DNA of 64,000 bases from an uncultured Lachnospiraceae bacterium (GTDB lineage: Bacteria > Bacillota > Clostridia > Lachnospirales > Lachnospiraceae). Numbering within the stretch: position 1 is the first letter of the stretch; each line of letters opens with the position of its first letter. The stretch is from positions 1-64,000 of the forward strand of contig CAJTVT010000005.1 of assembly GCA_910580015.1 (NCBI GenBank). Reading direction: 5' to 3'. Below, one piece after another: positions 55,420-64,000 of this stretch. The notes under the pieces were generated by a model that did not search any database, had not been told where the DNA came from, and worked only from the letters and a program-made list of their open reading frames with translations. A program made the position numbers and the translations under genes.

Positions 55420-56592
55420 ATGGACAAAATAGAGGAACTTTTATATAAATATTTGAATGAGGAACTGATACAGATTGTAATCAGTAATCCCAGAACCAAG
55501 GCGGAGGCTGTTAAAATCAGTCTCCGTCCGGTGCTGCTGAGAGAAAAACTGGTCTTTCAGGCAAGTATTCGCCAGAAGGAGAAAGAATTTCACAGAAATC
55601 TTCTTTTGTCAGAGGCAGTACAGCAGATCGTTGTATGGATGAAAGATTATAGGCAGTTGGAAGTGTTCTCCGGGATGGGACAGGCATCTGTGTTGGTAAG
55701 CAAAAAAGGGAAGGTGACAATTAAGGATAAAAAAACGCCACATTGTGTAAAAGACAGAGATTTATCTCATAATAGAAAAAAGAAATATATTTTAGATCCA
55801 GAAAAGAGCGTGGATTTTCTGGTGGATTTGGGGGTACAGACAAAAGAGGGCAAAATTGTTCATGCCAAATACGATAAATTTCGTCAAATTAACAGGTTTT
55901 TAGAATTTATTGAGGATGTTTTGCCGGAGCTTCCTAGAGAACGGGAGGTTACGATTCTAGATTTTGGGTGTGGGAAATCTTATCTTACTTTTGCGATGTA
56001 CCATTATCTGAAGGAATTAAAGGGATATCAGGTGCATATTATCGGATTAGATTTAAAGGAAGACGTTATTTCCCATTGCCAAGAGCTGGCAAAACGTTAT
56101 GGATATCAGGGACTTGATTTCTATGTTGGGGATATTGCCGGATATGAGGGAGTAAAACAGGTGGATATGGTGGTAACTTTGCATGCCTGTGATACGGCTA
56201 CAGATTATGCACTGGATAAGGCGATCCGATGGGGGGCTAAGGTGATATTGTCAGTGCCCTGTTGCCAGCATGAGTTAAATGGACAGATGCAAAATGAAAT
56301 TCTCGCTCCAGTCTTTCAATATGGGATAATCAAGGAACGTATGGCAGCTCTGTTTACGGACGCGCTTCGTGCTCAGATATTGGAAAGCAAGGGATATCAT
56401 GTGCAGATTTTAGAATTTATTGATATGGAGCATACGCCCAAAAATATATTAATCCGTGGGGTGAAAAAGGGAGAAGCAAAAAGCAGTGAGGATTGCCGTA
56501 AAATTATGGATTTTTTGCAGGTAACACCTACACTGGCTGTGTTACAGGATATAGGAAAGGAAGACAGACAGGATGCGCAAAAGCATAATTAA
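55420..56592 (+). CDS. SAM-dependent methyltransferase
   Basis: This is a 390-residue protein. The N-terminal 150 residues are of unknown fold ('RKKKYILDPEKSVDFLVDLG' at about 125-145). The methyltransferase domain begins with the SAM loop 'ILDFGCGKSYLTF' (about 179-192), followed by 'VHIIGLDLKEDVI', 'VTLHACDTATDYAL' and 'SVPCCQHEL'. The latter two motifs mark a group of bacterial and eukaryotic methyltransferases of unsettled substrate, possibly rRNA or tRNA. The start at ATG 55420 follows AGAAAGG. The 3' end overlaps the next gene by 20 bases, suggesting coupling. Confidence 0.85.
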   Translation: MDKIEELLYKYLNEELIQIVISNPRTKAEAVKISLRPVLLREKLVFQASIRQKEKEFHRNLLLSEAVQQIVVWMKDYRQLEVFSGMGQASVLVSKKGKVTIKDKKTPHCVKDRDLSHNRKKKYILDPEKSVDFLVDLGVQTKEGKIVHAKYDKFRQINRFLEFIEDVLPELPREREVTILDFGCGKSYLTFAMYHYLKELKGYQVHIIGLDLKEDVISHCQELAKRYGYQGLDFYVGDIAGYEGVKQVDMVVTLHACDTATDYALDKAIRWGAKVILSVPCCQHELNGQMQNEILAPVFQYGIIKERMAALFTDALRAQILESKGYHVQILEFIDMEHTPKNILIRGVKKGEAKSSEDCRKIMDFLQVTPTLAVLQDIGKEDRQDAQKHN

Positions 56593-59098
56593 GATCGTCG
56601 TATTGAGTTTTGTATTTGTGATTACCGTGGCAGTCATGGGATTATTTAATCATCAAACGGAAGTGGATTTGACAACAGAAATGGCTTCCGCTACACTCCC
56701 TATGGTATATTTGGAGCGGGATGGTGTTAAAATTAATGAATTGTATGGGTATTGCCAGGAGATGGATGGGACGGCAATGCGTGATACCATAACACCGCTT
56801 TTGGAAGATCTGTCTCTTTCGGTGGTGGTGCAGTCTTACCAGAACAACATTGAAAGTATTTCTTATGAGGTACGTTCCATGGATATGCAACGGCTCATTG
56901 AAAACGGTGATATTGAAGATTTTTCTGAAGTAAATGGAGAAATTCAGCTGGGACTGCAATTTGAGAATATATTGGAACTAGATACAGAGTACGTTTTAGT
57001 GCTTATGGTAACGATTGATGAGAAGCCTGTGTATTTTTATACCAGGATGATCCGGGAGAAAGATTATTATGTAGAGGAATCTTTGGATTTTATTATGAAT
57101 TTCCATGAACTGACCTTTGACAAGGGGAAGGTAGGAAATTTGGCAACTTTTCTAGAACCAAACAGCCAAGCGGACAATACTACACTGCAAAAAGTTACGA
57201 TTCATTCCTCTCTCTCACAGGTGGGATGGGGAGATTTTCAGGGAGAACGGCTAGAAGCGCCCACGCCTTCCATTAAAGAACTTGGAAGCGCTTATAATTC
57301 CATTGTGTTGCAATATGTGGTGACGGCTCCGGGAGATAATGGTGAGTTGGAATATTATAATGTGGAGGAGTATTACAGGGTGCGGTACAGCAGTGTGAAT
57401 AGCAGGATGTATCTGCTGAATTACGATCGCAGTATGAACCAGATTTTCCGTGGGGAAAATGCGACAGTGGTTAAAAATCGTCTGATATTGGGGATCTGTC
57501 CTTCGGATATTCAATGTATGACGAATGAAAAGGGAAATATTGTTGCTTTTGTTCAGGAAGGAGAGTTGTGGAGTTATAACAGTGATGGGCATGAACTGTC
57601 TCAGGTATTCAGTTTCCGTAGTCTGGAAGGCATTTCTAAAAGAGAGAATAATGAACAACATGAAATACAAATGATCCGGATCGATGAGATGGGAAGTATG
57701 GATTTTGTGGTATATGGTTATATGAACCGTGGACATCATGAGGGGCAGACAGGGATTGGTGTTTACCATTATGATAGTGTGGGAAATACTCTAGAAGAGG
57801 AAATGTTTTTGGCCTCCGATCGCTCACATGAAATGTTAAAGGAGGATTGGGGCAAGGTGTTCTATATTAGTGGTGAGAACATGTTCTATCTAATGACGGA
57901 TGGGCAGCTTCATCGAATTGACTTAAATTCCCTTCAAGAGGAAGTCGTGATTGAGGATCTAAAAGTGGGCAGTTATGCAGTATCTGAAAATGGCAGATAT
58001 ATTGCATGGCAGGAGGAATTTGACAGTCATTCTAAGAAATTAAAATTAATGGACCTGGAAGGGGAAGATGTTCGTACAATAGAGGGAAACGGCGAAGAAT
58101 ATTTAAAACCAGTGGGTTTTGTGGAAAGTGATTTTATCTATGGAACAGCGAAAATGAAAGATGTCACCTTAGATACGGCTGGAAATACTAGATTCCCCAT
58201 GTACAAGGTAACGATTGTGGATAAAAATTCCAAAATTATTAAAGAATACCAGAAAGAAGGTTATTTTGTTTCTAATGCTTATGTGGAGGATGATACCATT
58301 TATCTAGATCGAGAGATCCAGGCAGGGGATAAACTGCTCACTGCGGACCAAGATACCATCAAGAATCAACAATTGGAATCTTCTCGTCCTAACTTATTGG
58401 AAACGATTGTAACGGAGAAGAAACAGACACAGGTAGCATTGACCCTTTCTAAAAGGGAAACTGAGGTTTCTAAGGATCCCCATGTGAAAGTGCCCAGAGA
58501 GGTTGTTTTAGAGGAAGAACGGGCAGTGGAATTGGAAGCTTTGGGTGAACAGGACAGTTATTATGTGTACAGCGGCGGAAAAATCTTAATGTCTGCGGCA
58601 TCAATTACCGAAGCAGTCCAATGTGCAGATGAAAATATGGCTGTGGTGATTGGTTCTGGGCAGAAATATATCTGGCGCAGAGGAAGAAATGCTTCCAAGC
58701 CAATGATTGGTACAGGGGCCTTAGAAGAATCTGAAATTAATAGCAATTCTGTGGCTGGGTGCCTTTCATATCTTTTGAAAACGGAGGAATTAAGCATCGA
58801 TGTGGGAGATCTTTTGAATCGGGGAAAGACGCCGAAAGAGATTTTGACAGAGGCATTGTCCGACAAGACGGTGATAGATCTTTCAGGTTGTAGTGTAAAC
58901 CAGATTTTATATTATGTGGGTCTGGGGAATCCGGTTTTTGCCATGGTAGGAGAACAGGCGGTGTTGATTGTCGGATATGACCAACATAATACCATGCTAT
59001 ATCAGCCAGGAGAAAATGCAGTTCGCAAAATGGGATTGCAAGATAGTGATACTCTTTTTGGCGGGGCGGGGAATATTTTTCTTGGCTATATCGAATAA
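56573..59098 (+). CDS. Membrane-anchored protein with C39-like domain
   Basis: This 841-residue protein has one N-terminal membrane segment (residues 6-24) and a large outside part. Residues 40-330 are beta-rich. Residues 330-600 contain repeats like 'NENGRYIAWQEEFDSHSKKLKLMD', which suggest a beta-propeller. The C-terminal 150 residues resemble a C39 papain-like fold: 'NSVAGCLSYLL' could supply the Cys, and 'EQAVLIVGYDQHNTMLYQPG' matches the region where active peptidases have His before the VxIVGYD strand. Here that position holds Gln/Ala, so the catalytic His seems to be lost. The start overlaps the methyltransferase gene. The role may be binding or peptidoglycan-linked assembly. Confidence 0.7.
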   Translation: MRKSIIKIVVLSFVFVITVAVMGLFNHQTEVDLTTEMASATLPMVYLERDGVKINELYGYCQEMDGTAMRDTITPLLEDLSLSVVVQSYQNNIESISYEVRSMDMQRLIENGDIEDFSEVNGEIQLGLQFENILELDTEYVLVLMVTIDEKPVYFYTRMIREKDYYVEESLDFIMNFHELTFDKGKVGNLATFLEPNSQADNTTLQKVTIHSSLSQVGWGDFQGERLEAPTPSIKELGSAYNSIVLQYVVTAPGDNGELEYYNVEEYYRVRYSSVNSRMYLLNYDRSMNQIFRGENATVVKNRLILGICPSDIQCMTNEKGNIVAFVQEGELWSYNSDGHELSQVFSFRSLEGISKRENNEQHEIQMIRIDEMGSMDFVVYGYMNRGHHEGQTGIGVYHYDSVGNTLEEEMFLASDRSHEMLKEDWGKVFYISGENMFYLMTDGQLHRIDLNSLQEEVVIEDLKVGSYAVSENGRYIAWQEEFDSHSKKLKLMDLEGEDVRTIEGNGEEYLKPVGFVESDFIYGTAKMKDVTLDTAGNTRFPMYKVTIVDKNSKIIKEYQKEGYFVSNAYVEDDTIYLDREIQAGDKLLTADQDTIKNQQLESSRPNLLETIVTEKKQTQVALTLSKRETEVSKDPHVKVPREVVLEEERAVELEALGEQDSYYVYSGGKILMSAASITEAVQCADENMAVVIGSGQKYIWRRGRNASKPMIGTGALEESEINSNSVAGCLSYLLKTEELSIDVGDLLNRGKTPKEILTEALSDKTVIDLSGCSVNQILYYVGLGNPVFAMVGEQAVLIVGYDQHNTMLYQPGENAVRKMGLQDSDTLFGGAGNIFLGYIE

Positions 59099-59113
59099 GA
59101 GAGGAATAAACCG

Positions 59114-59142
59114 TAAAGTTTTCGCAGATTGTTACCGAAATA
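59114..59142 (+). promoter_or_regulatory. Sigma-28 (SigD) type flagellar promoter
   Basis: TAAAGTTTT (59114-59122) and ACCGAAAT (59134-59141) are spaced 16 bases after TAAA, close to the sigma-D consensus TAAA-N15-GCCGATAT. The promoter lies 61 bases before the next start. Confidence 0.65.
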
Positions 59143-59202
59143 CTTAAAGAATAAAACAAATATTCAGTTCGGAATTAGTATAGAGGATAACGAGGCGCGG
59201 AT

Positions 59203-62200
59203 ATGAGAGTAGATAATAGTAATTTACCAGAGATTACCAAATCCAGAAATTCTGTAGGGATAAAAGGGAATGTTGCCGTCCTCACAGAAGAGACGACTGT
59301 CCATGAGACGCAGCAAGATACGGACAGAGTGTCTTCGGTGCAGCAGACTAAGGTGGACAGACCCTTTTTTTCTGGGGATTCCCAGTTGGAGCAGATACGC
59401 CAGGAGGCGGAAAATATGGAGGCACAGCTCCTTCAAGAGAAAATGCAGGTGGTATCGAATACAGTGTCGGCAGCCGATTGCAGCAAGATGGACGAGGATG
59501 GATATCCTGTCAATGACACGGAAGTGGAGACCATTGTAACGGAGATGGATAAGATTAAGATGGAGCTTGCAAAGGCAGGTGTGGATATCAGTGTGTTTGG
59601 TGATATGCCAGATGCAGACAAATTAGAGGCCATGGCGGGGAGTGCCGCAGAGGCAAGACAGATTGAGACAGCAATCGCTCAGGCAGATTTGCCAGCTACA
59701 GAGGAGAATTTAACAGACTGTGAAGAAACCATGCAGCAGGCGCAAGATCTTGTACCTTGTAGCGATGAAGCGGTAAAATATATGCTGGATCATGAACTTG
59801 CCCCCACCGTGGAGAATCTTTATCGGGCACAGCACAGTACAGGAGGTGCACGGACCCAGCAGTCAGAGAGTGTAACTCTGGATGAAGGCTTAAGAACACA
59901 GATTGAAAAGGTGATTGCCCAAGCGGGATTACCAGTGAATGAAACGACCCTTTCCAGCAGCCAGTGGATGATCGACCAGCAAATTCCCTTGACAGCCGAG
60001 AACTTAAAGTATGTGATGGATTTGAAAAATGTCCAGCTTCCGCCTTCAGAAGAGCAAGTTACTGGAGCGATGGTGCAGGCAATGGCTGAGGGGCAGCGGC
60101 CGAAGGATGCTATTATTCTGGAAGGCTACAGCAATGTAGAACGTGCGAAGCAGGCGACAGAGGTGATTGAGGAAACCACAGATTTGGACGTCTGGAATGT
60201 GGTGGAAAAAGGAGTTCCTCTGACAATAGATAGTCTCAGGGCAGCCCAAAATAGCACAAAACAACAGTCTGGGAGCCATCAAGAACAGGAACTTCCAGAA
60301 TATGCGAAACAAGATGCAGCGTTTCTTAAGGCAAAACGTCAATTAGAGGAAATACGGCTTGCTATGACTGCTCAGGCTAATTATGCTTTGTTAAAAAAGG
60401 GGATTTCCATTGAGACGCAGCCATTAGAGGAATTAGTGGAAGAGTTAAAGGCCCAGGAACATGCTTATTACGCAAGTATGTTGGGACAAAACGGCATTGA
60501 ACCGAATCAGGCAAATACAGAGATTTTTGCAGATACAATGGGGAAAACCCAGGAACTGAAAGGTGTTCCAGCGTATGTTCTGGGAGAAATTCGAACGGAT
60601 AGAGATTCCATAAATGATGTTCATGAGGCAGGTGTTTCCAGGCAGGCTCAGATGGAACGTGCTGGAGAGGCATATGAGACTCTTCAGACAGAACCGAGGG
60701 CGGATTTGGGGGATTCTATTCAAAAAGCATTTCGGAACGTGGACGATATTCTGGAGGATTTGGATCTTGAAATTTCAGAAGCGAATCGAAGGGCAGTTCG
60801 TATTTTGGCATATAATCAGATGCCCATTAACCATGAGTCTATTATGCAGATGAAAGCAGCGGATCAGAAAGTGCAGAATTTGTTCCAGAATCTTTCGCCC
60901 TCTGTGGTGATGGAGATGATTCGGGAAGGTGTAAATCCGCTGGAACTTAATGTGGAAGAGCTGAATGCAAAAGCAGAAGAGATGAAGAATCGACTGAATG
61001 CAGGAGATGAGGAGAAATTCAGTAAATATCTTTGGAAGCTTGAACAGCGTCAGGATATCACAAAGGAAGAGCGAGACAGTTACATTGGAATATACCGGAT
61101 GCTCAATCAGATTGATAAGACGGATGGAGCAGTGATTGGAGCTCTGGTGCGTCAGGGGGCAGAAATTTCTATGAAAAATCTGCTGACAGCGGTCCGCAGT
61201 AGTCGGAATGCTGGGATGGATGTATCTGTGGATGACAGCTTTGGAGAGGCAGAGACAGTGGTTACTGAGGAACTTAGCATTTCTGAACAGATTGAGGCGG
61301 CATATCAAACAGATTGTGCAAAAGAGGCTTTGAAATTTGCAACTCCTGAGGGAATGCATCAAGCGCAGGCTCAAGCACAGAAAGCGGCAGCGGATATGAC
61401 TCCAGAAGAGCTGCTGTGGCAGCTTCGGGAATCTCCTCAGGATGCAGCGGCTGAGGAAGCTTATTATCAACAACAGATGGAAGAGTTCTCTCAGGCAAAG
61501 ACAGCGGAAGCACAGGTTATTCAGATATTGACAGGATATGATATGCCAGTGACAACGTATTCTATTATGGCCGCAAACCGGATGCTAGATCCCAGAGGCG
61601 GAATATTTCGTTCACTGTTTAAAGTGGAAGATCATAAGGGAAAGGCTGACTTGGAAGAGGCCAAGGAAGAGATTATCAAGCGGTTTGGGGAAGCGGTTAA
61701 GACACCAGAGGATATGGCTAAGGCTCATAAAAAGCTGGCAGAGACCGCAGAAAATGTTATGAAGACCATGATTGATTCTGAGGAGGTTACCAGTAACGAT
61801 TTGAGGGATATGAGGATTCTGCGCCGTCAAATTGCATTGGGAACACGGATGACGAAGGAAGAACACTATGCGATTCCTGTGTTGGTGGCAGATGAACTCA
61901 CCAACGTACAGTTGAAAATTGTTCGGGGGAAGGAAGAAAAGGGCAGAGTGGATGTGTTGTTTGAGACACCAAAGCTTGGAAAGGTAGCAGCCAGATTTCA
62001 GGTGAATGGGGATCGTATGAAGGGATGGATTGCCTCAGATTCTCACAGAACTATAGAAGAAATTGGAGCGAGGAAAGGCAGCTTTGAGCAGCTTGACCTG
62101 GAGGATGGGATGGAATGCAGTCTGGACTTGATCCACAGCGGAAATCTGGATTTGAATCGCCTTGCGAGTGCCAAAGAAGAGCAGGCAAATGTTCCAGATC

Positions 62201-62298
62201 CAGGGTCAGAATCTTATCAGGTACAGACAAAGACATTGTATGGAATTGCCAGAGGTTTTCTGGAAGAGATCAAACAGATGGGTCAGAACCTGTCTTGA
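59203..62298 (+). CDS. Large FliK-like/DUF6240 flagellar protein
   Basis: This is a 1031-residue soluble helical protein. It is rich in Gln, Glu and Ala, with recurring segments of the form 'LPxTEENLxxxxxxxxQA', 'LPVNETTLSSSQWMIDQQIPLT' style and 'VPLTIDSLRAAQ', spaced over residues 150-600. The C-terminal 130 residues ('VRGKEEKGRVDVLFETPKLG', 'VAARFQVNGDRMKGWIAS') resemble the hook-length control domain of FliK. The assignment to the DUF6240 group is from memory of proteins beside flagellin in Lachnospiraceae. A sigma-28-like promoter precedes it, and flagellin follows after 27 bases, so it is probably part of the flagellar regulon. Confidence 0.65.
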   Translation: MRVDNSNLPEITKSRNSVGIKGNVAVLTEETTVHETQQDTDRVSSVQQTKVDRPFFSGDSQLEQIRQEAENMEAQLLQEKMQVVSNTVSAADCSKMDEDGYPVNDTEVETIVTEMDKIKMELAKAGVDISVFGDMPDADKLEAMAGSAAEARQIETAIAQADLPATEENLTDCEETMQQAQDLVPCSDEAVKYMLDHELAPTVENLYRAQHSTGGARTQQSESVTLDEGLRTQIEKVIAQAGLPVNETTLSSSQWMIDQQIPLTAENLKYVMDLKNVQLPPSEEQVTGAMVQAMAEGQRPKDAIILEGYSNVERAKQATEVIEETTDLDVWNVVEKGVPLTIDSLRAAQNSTKQQSGSHQEQELPEYAKQDAAFLKAKRQLEEIRLAMTAQANYALLKKGISIETQPLEELVEELKAQEHAYYASMLGQNGIEPNQANTEIFADTMGKTQELKGVPAYVLGEIRTDRDSINDVHEAGVSRQAQMERAGEAYETLQTEPRADLGDSIQKAFRNVDDILEDLDLEISEANRRAVRILAYNQMPINHESIMQMKAADQKVQNLFQNLSPSVVMEMIREGVNPLELNVEELNAKAEEMKNRLNAGDEEKFSKYLWKLEQRQDITKEERDSYIGIYRMLNQIDKTDGAVIGALVRQGAEISMKNLLTAVRSSRNAGMDVSVDDSFGEAETVVTEELSISEQIEAAYQTDCAKEALKFATPEGMHQAQAQAQKAAADMTPEELLWQLRESPQDAAAEEAYYQQQMEEFSQAKTAEAQVIQILTGYDMPVTTYSIMAANRMLDPRGGIFRSLFKVEDHKGKADLEEAKEEIIKRFGEAVKTPEDMAKAHKKLAETAENVMKTMIDSEEVTSNDLRDMRILRRQIALGTRMTKEEHYAIPVLVADELTNVQLKIVRGKEEKGRVDVLFETPKLGKVAARFQVNGDRMKGWIASDSHRTIEEIGARKGSFEQLDLEDGMECSLDLIHSGNLDLNRLASAKEEQANVPDPGSESYQVQTKTLYGIARGFLEEIKQMGQNLS

Positions 62299-62325
62299 AC
62301 ATAAATTTAGAAAGAGGGATACAGG

Positions 62326-63774
62326 ATGAAAATTAATCATAATATGTCAGCAGTTACTGCGAACAAGAGGTTGTTAGGGTCAGAAAATAGCTTGGCCAGT
62401 TCAATTGAGCGTTTGTCTACAGGACTTCGAATTAATCGGGCTTCAGATGATGCGGCAGGCATGGCAATTGCCAGTAAAATGACGGCACAGATTAAAGGAT
62501 TGGGTCAGGCGTCCAGAAATGCATCAGATGGTGTTTCCGTATTGGAGACAGCCGATGGAGCCCTCAATGAGGTGCACAGCATGCTTCAGAGAATGCGTGA
62601 ATTGTCTGTACAGGCGGCAAATGGCACAAATACGCCAGATGATTTGGAGGCAATTCAGTTGGAGATCACCTCTCTTACGGCGGAAGTTGATCGTGTATCA
62701 AGAGATACAGAGTTTAATACCAAGAACTTGTTAGATGGAACCTTAGATCAACGTGTTTACCCAAATAACAGAGGAATTACCAGAATCAGTATTTCTGATG
62801 CTGTGACACCTGATATCTATTCCGTGGAGATAACAGCAGATGCAAGGCATGCCGTTGTGGAAGGTACAGCGACACTGAATGCTACTTCCACAGTTCCAGC
62901 AGGGGCATCGGGAAAAGTTGTAATCAATGGTGTCACAGTGGAAATTCAAGAAGGAGAGACATTTGACGCGGTTTATGAAAAACTGCGCAAAGGTGCAGAA
63001 CTGGGAGAGGTAAACCTTTTGGTGGCGGATCCTGCTGGCGCTGGAGCCGGAACGCCAGATGATGCCGGATATGTGCCAGTGGATTTGAATACTGGAGGTA
63101 TTTTGGCTTTTGTTTCGGATGAATATGGTCAACATACAGAGATGGATATTAAATGTACGAATGCTGATTTAGCGGCGTTCTTGGGAATTGCAACGGAGAA
63201 CCAGGCGGTAGGAGAGGATGTGGAAATTAGCATTCCTACAACGGATGATGCGTTCGGCGCATTGGCGACAATCCGTACAGAAGGAAATTATGTGACAATA
63301 TCAGACCGGAACGGATTTGAAATGAAATTTGAGGTGGAACCTGGAACTGCTGGTGTGGTAACATTAGATGTGACAGATGTTGGACCTATGACACTCCAAA
63401 TTGGGGCGAACGAGAATCAGACTATGGAAGTTCGCATTCCAGAGCTTTCCTCTCAGACCATGTATATTGATAAAGTAAACGTATGTACTGTTACAGGGGC
63501 CAGCCGTGCTATCACCAGTTATGACGGGGCGATCGCCAAGGTGAGTGAGGTGCGTTCAGGTATTGGTGCTTGTCAGAATCGTCTGGAATATGCAGTGGAC
63601 AGTCTGGATGGCACAGAGGAGAATATGACACAGGCATTATCCAGAATAGAAGATGTGGATATGGCGGAGGAAATGACAGAGTATACGAAATATAATGTTC
63701 TTACGCAGGCGGCAACTTCTGTGCTTGCCCAAGCAAATGATCTTCCACAGCAAGTATTGCAGCTTTTGCAGTAA
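62326..63774 (+). CDS. Flagellin
   Basis: This 482-residue flagellin has the conserved D0/D1 regions at both ends: 'MKINHNMSAVTANKRLL', 'SSIERLSTGLRINRASDDAAG' style residues, 'MLQRMRELSVQAANGTN' (which contains the residues bound by TLR5 in other flagellins), and at the C-terminus 'LEYAVDSLDGTEENMTQALS' and 'VLAQANDLPQQVLQLLQ'. The central part (about 140-380) is variable and carries an insert of about 200 residues with two or three beta-rich subdomains. AAAGAGGGAT lies before ATG 62326. The preceding large protein and the following fliS-type gene place it in a flagellar cluster. Confidence 0.97.
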   Translation: MKINHNMSAVTANKRLLGSENSLASSIERLSTGLRINRASDDAAGMAIASKMTAQIKGLGQASRNASDGVSVLETADGALNEVHSMLQRMRELSVQAANGTNTPDDLEAIQLEITSLTAEVDRVSRDTEFNTKNLLDGTLDQRVYPNNRGITRISISDAVTPDIYSVEITADARHAVVEGTATLNATSTVPAGASGKVVINGVTVEIQEGETFDAVYEKLRKGAELGEVNLLVADPAGAGAGTPDDAGYVPVDLNTGGILAFVSDEYGQHTEMDIKCTNADLAAFLGIATENQAVGEDVEISIPTTDDAFGALATIRTEGNYVTISDRNGFEMKFEVEPGTAGVVTLDVTDVGPMTLQIGANENQTMEVRIPELSSQTMYIDKVNVCTVTGASRAITSYDGAIAKVSEVRSGIGACQNRLEYAVDSLDGTEENMTQALSRIEDVDMAEEMTEYTKYNVLTQAATSVLAQANDLPQQVLQLLQ

Positions 63775-63875
63775 AGTTTGTAATGGATAGTTGCACAGTA
63801 GGACAGATGGGGCAGGAAGAGAACCATCTGTTCAAAAAGCTCTGTCTGTGTGCTGTGCAGATATGGAGGCAACAA

Positions 63876-64000
63876 TGACGCAGGAAAAAAAGCAGGAATT
63901 GACACGAAGATTGACTTACTGTAACCGTGGTGAAATGGTGGTAATTATGTATGACATTCTCTTTGCATATTTGGATGATGGCATTCAGGCAAAGGAAGAG
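63876..64000 (+). CDS. fliS: FliS-like flagellin chaperone, 5' part
   Basis: The gene is cut by the window end; 41 codons are visible. The protein begins 'MTQEKKQELTRRLTYCN' and continues 'GEMVVIMYDILFAYLDD', which fits the N-terminal helix of FliS, the chaperone that binds the flagellin C-terminus and prevents early polymerisation. GGAGG (63866-63870) lies 5 bases before ATG 63876. A hairpin (CAGATGG/CCATCTG, 63804-63830, enclosed by GCACAG/CTGTGC) occupies the gap after flagellin and could alter expression of the two genes relative to each other. Confidence 0.75.

Overview
The window looks like a chromosome segment of an anaerobic gut bacterium of the Lachnospiraceae (Clostridia), probably motile and mucin-degrading. 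This rests on low-to-moderate GC, strong AGGAGG ribosome sites, two tandem GH101 mucin O-glycan hydrolases, [FeFe]-hydrogenase maturases HydE and HydG, CbiK, and a flagellin locus next to protein families common in that group. The species call is inference.

Region by region. 1-1621 is the 3' part of a surface protein. 1777-4432 is a LytTR regulator and GHKL kinase pair, followed by a LytTR-type operator, a promoter, a 21-codon aromatic peptide ORF and a degenerate 39-bp repeat tract. 4577-7573 is a decayed restriction-modification locus: a DNA methyltransferase broken by an IS200/IS605 element (tnpA, tnpB), by a frameshift and by a palindromic element, with an upstream remnant that may be a restriction enzyme. 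8054-11257 is deoB-deoC-amidohydrolase (deoxyribonucleoside catabolism). 11761-12351 encodes a secreted His/Cys repeat protein. 12559-14361 holds a DUF362 ferredoxin-like protein and a PIN-type toxin-antitoxin cassette flanked by a 55-bp direct repeat. 14607-30787 holds two GH101 giants, each with its own promoter, a leader of about 540 nt and a terminator. 30814-33555 is hydE-hydG behind an attenuator-like leader RNA. 33691-35846 holds an FlxA-like and a coiled-coil protein. 35970-40554 holds a D-2-hydroxyacid dehydrogenase and an OmpR-type two-component system. 40781-50805 holds an aconitase-family hydratase, an AI-2E family permease, a TPR/tryptophan-repeat/P-loop protein and glgB. 51315-53023 holds a GNAT toxin-antitoxin pair and cbiK. 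53250-59098 holds a patatin, a Pro/Gly-rich repeat protein, a methyltransferase and a membrane-anchored C39-like protein. 59114-64000 is the flagellar end: a sigma-28-type promoter, a FliK-like large protein, flagellin and the start of fliS.

The most interesting signals are the LytTR-controlled peptide locus at 3797-4035, the attenuator leader of hydEG at 30849-31051, the paralogous GH101 leaders with a covarying hairpin, the 615-bp identical tails of the two GH101 genes, the 14 exact-length 54-bp repeats in the TPR/P-loop gene, the 55-bp duplication around the PIN cassette, and two families of small palindromic elements with two copies each.

All product calls come from reading motifs in the translated sequence. 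No database search was run.
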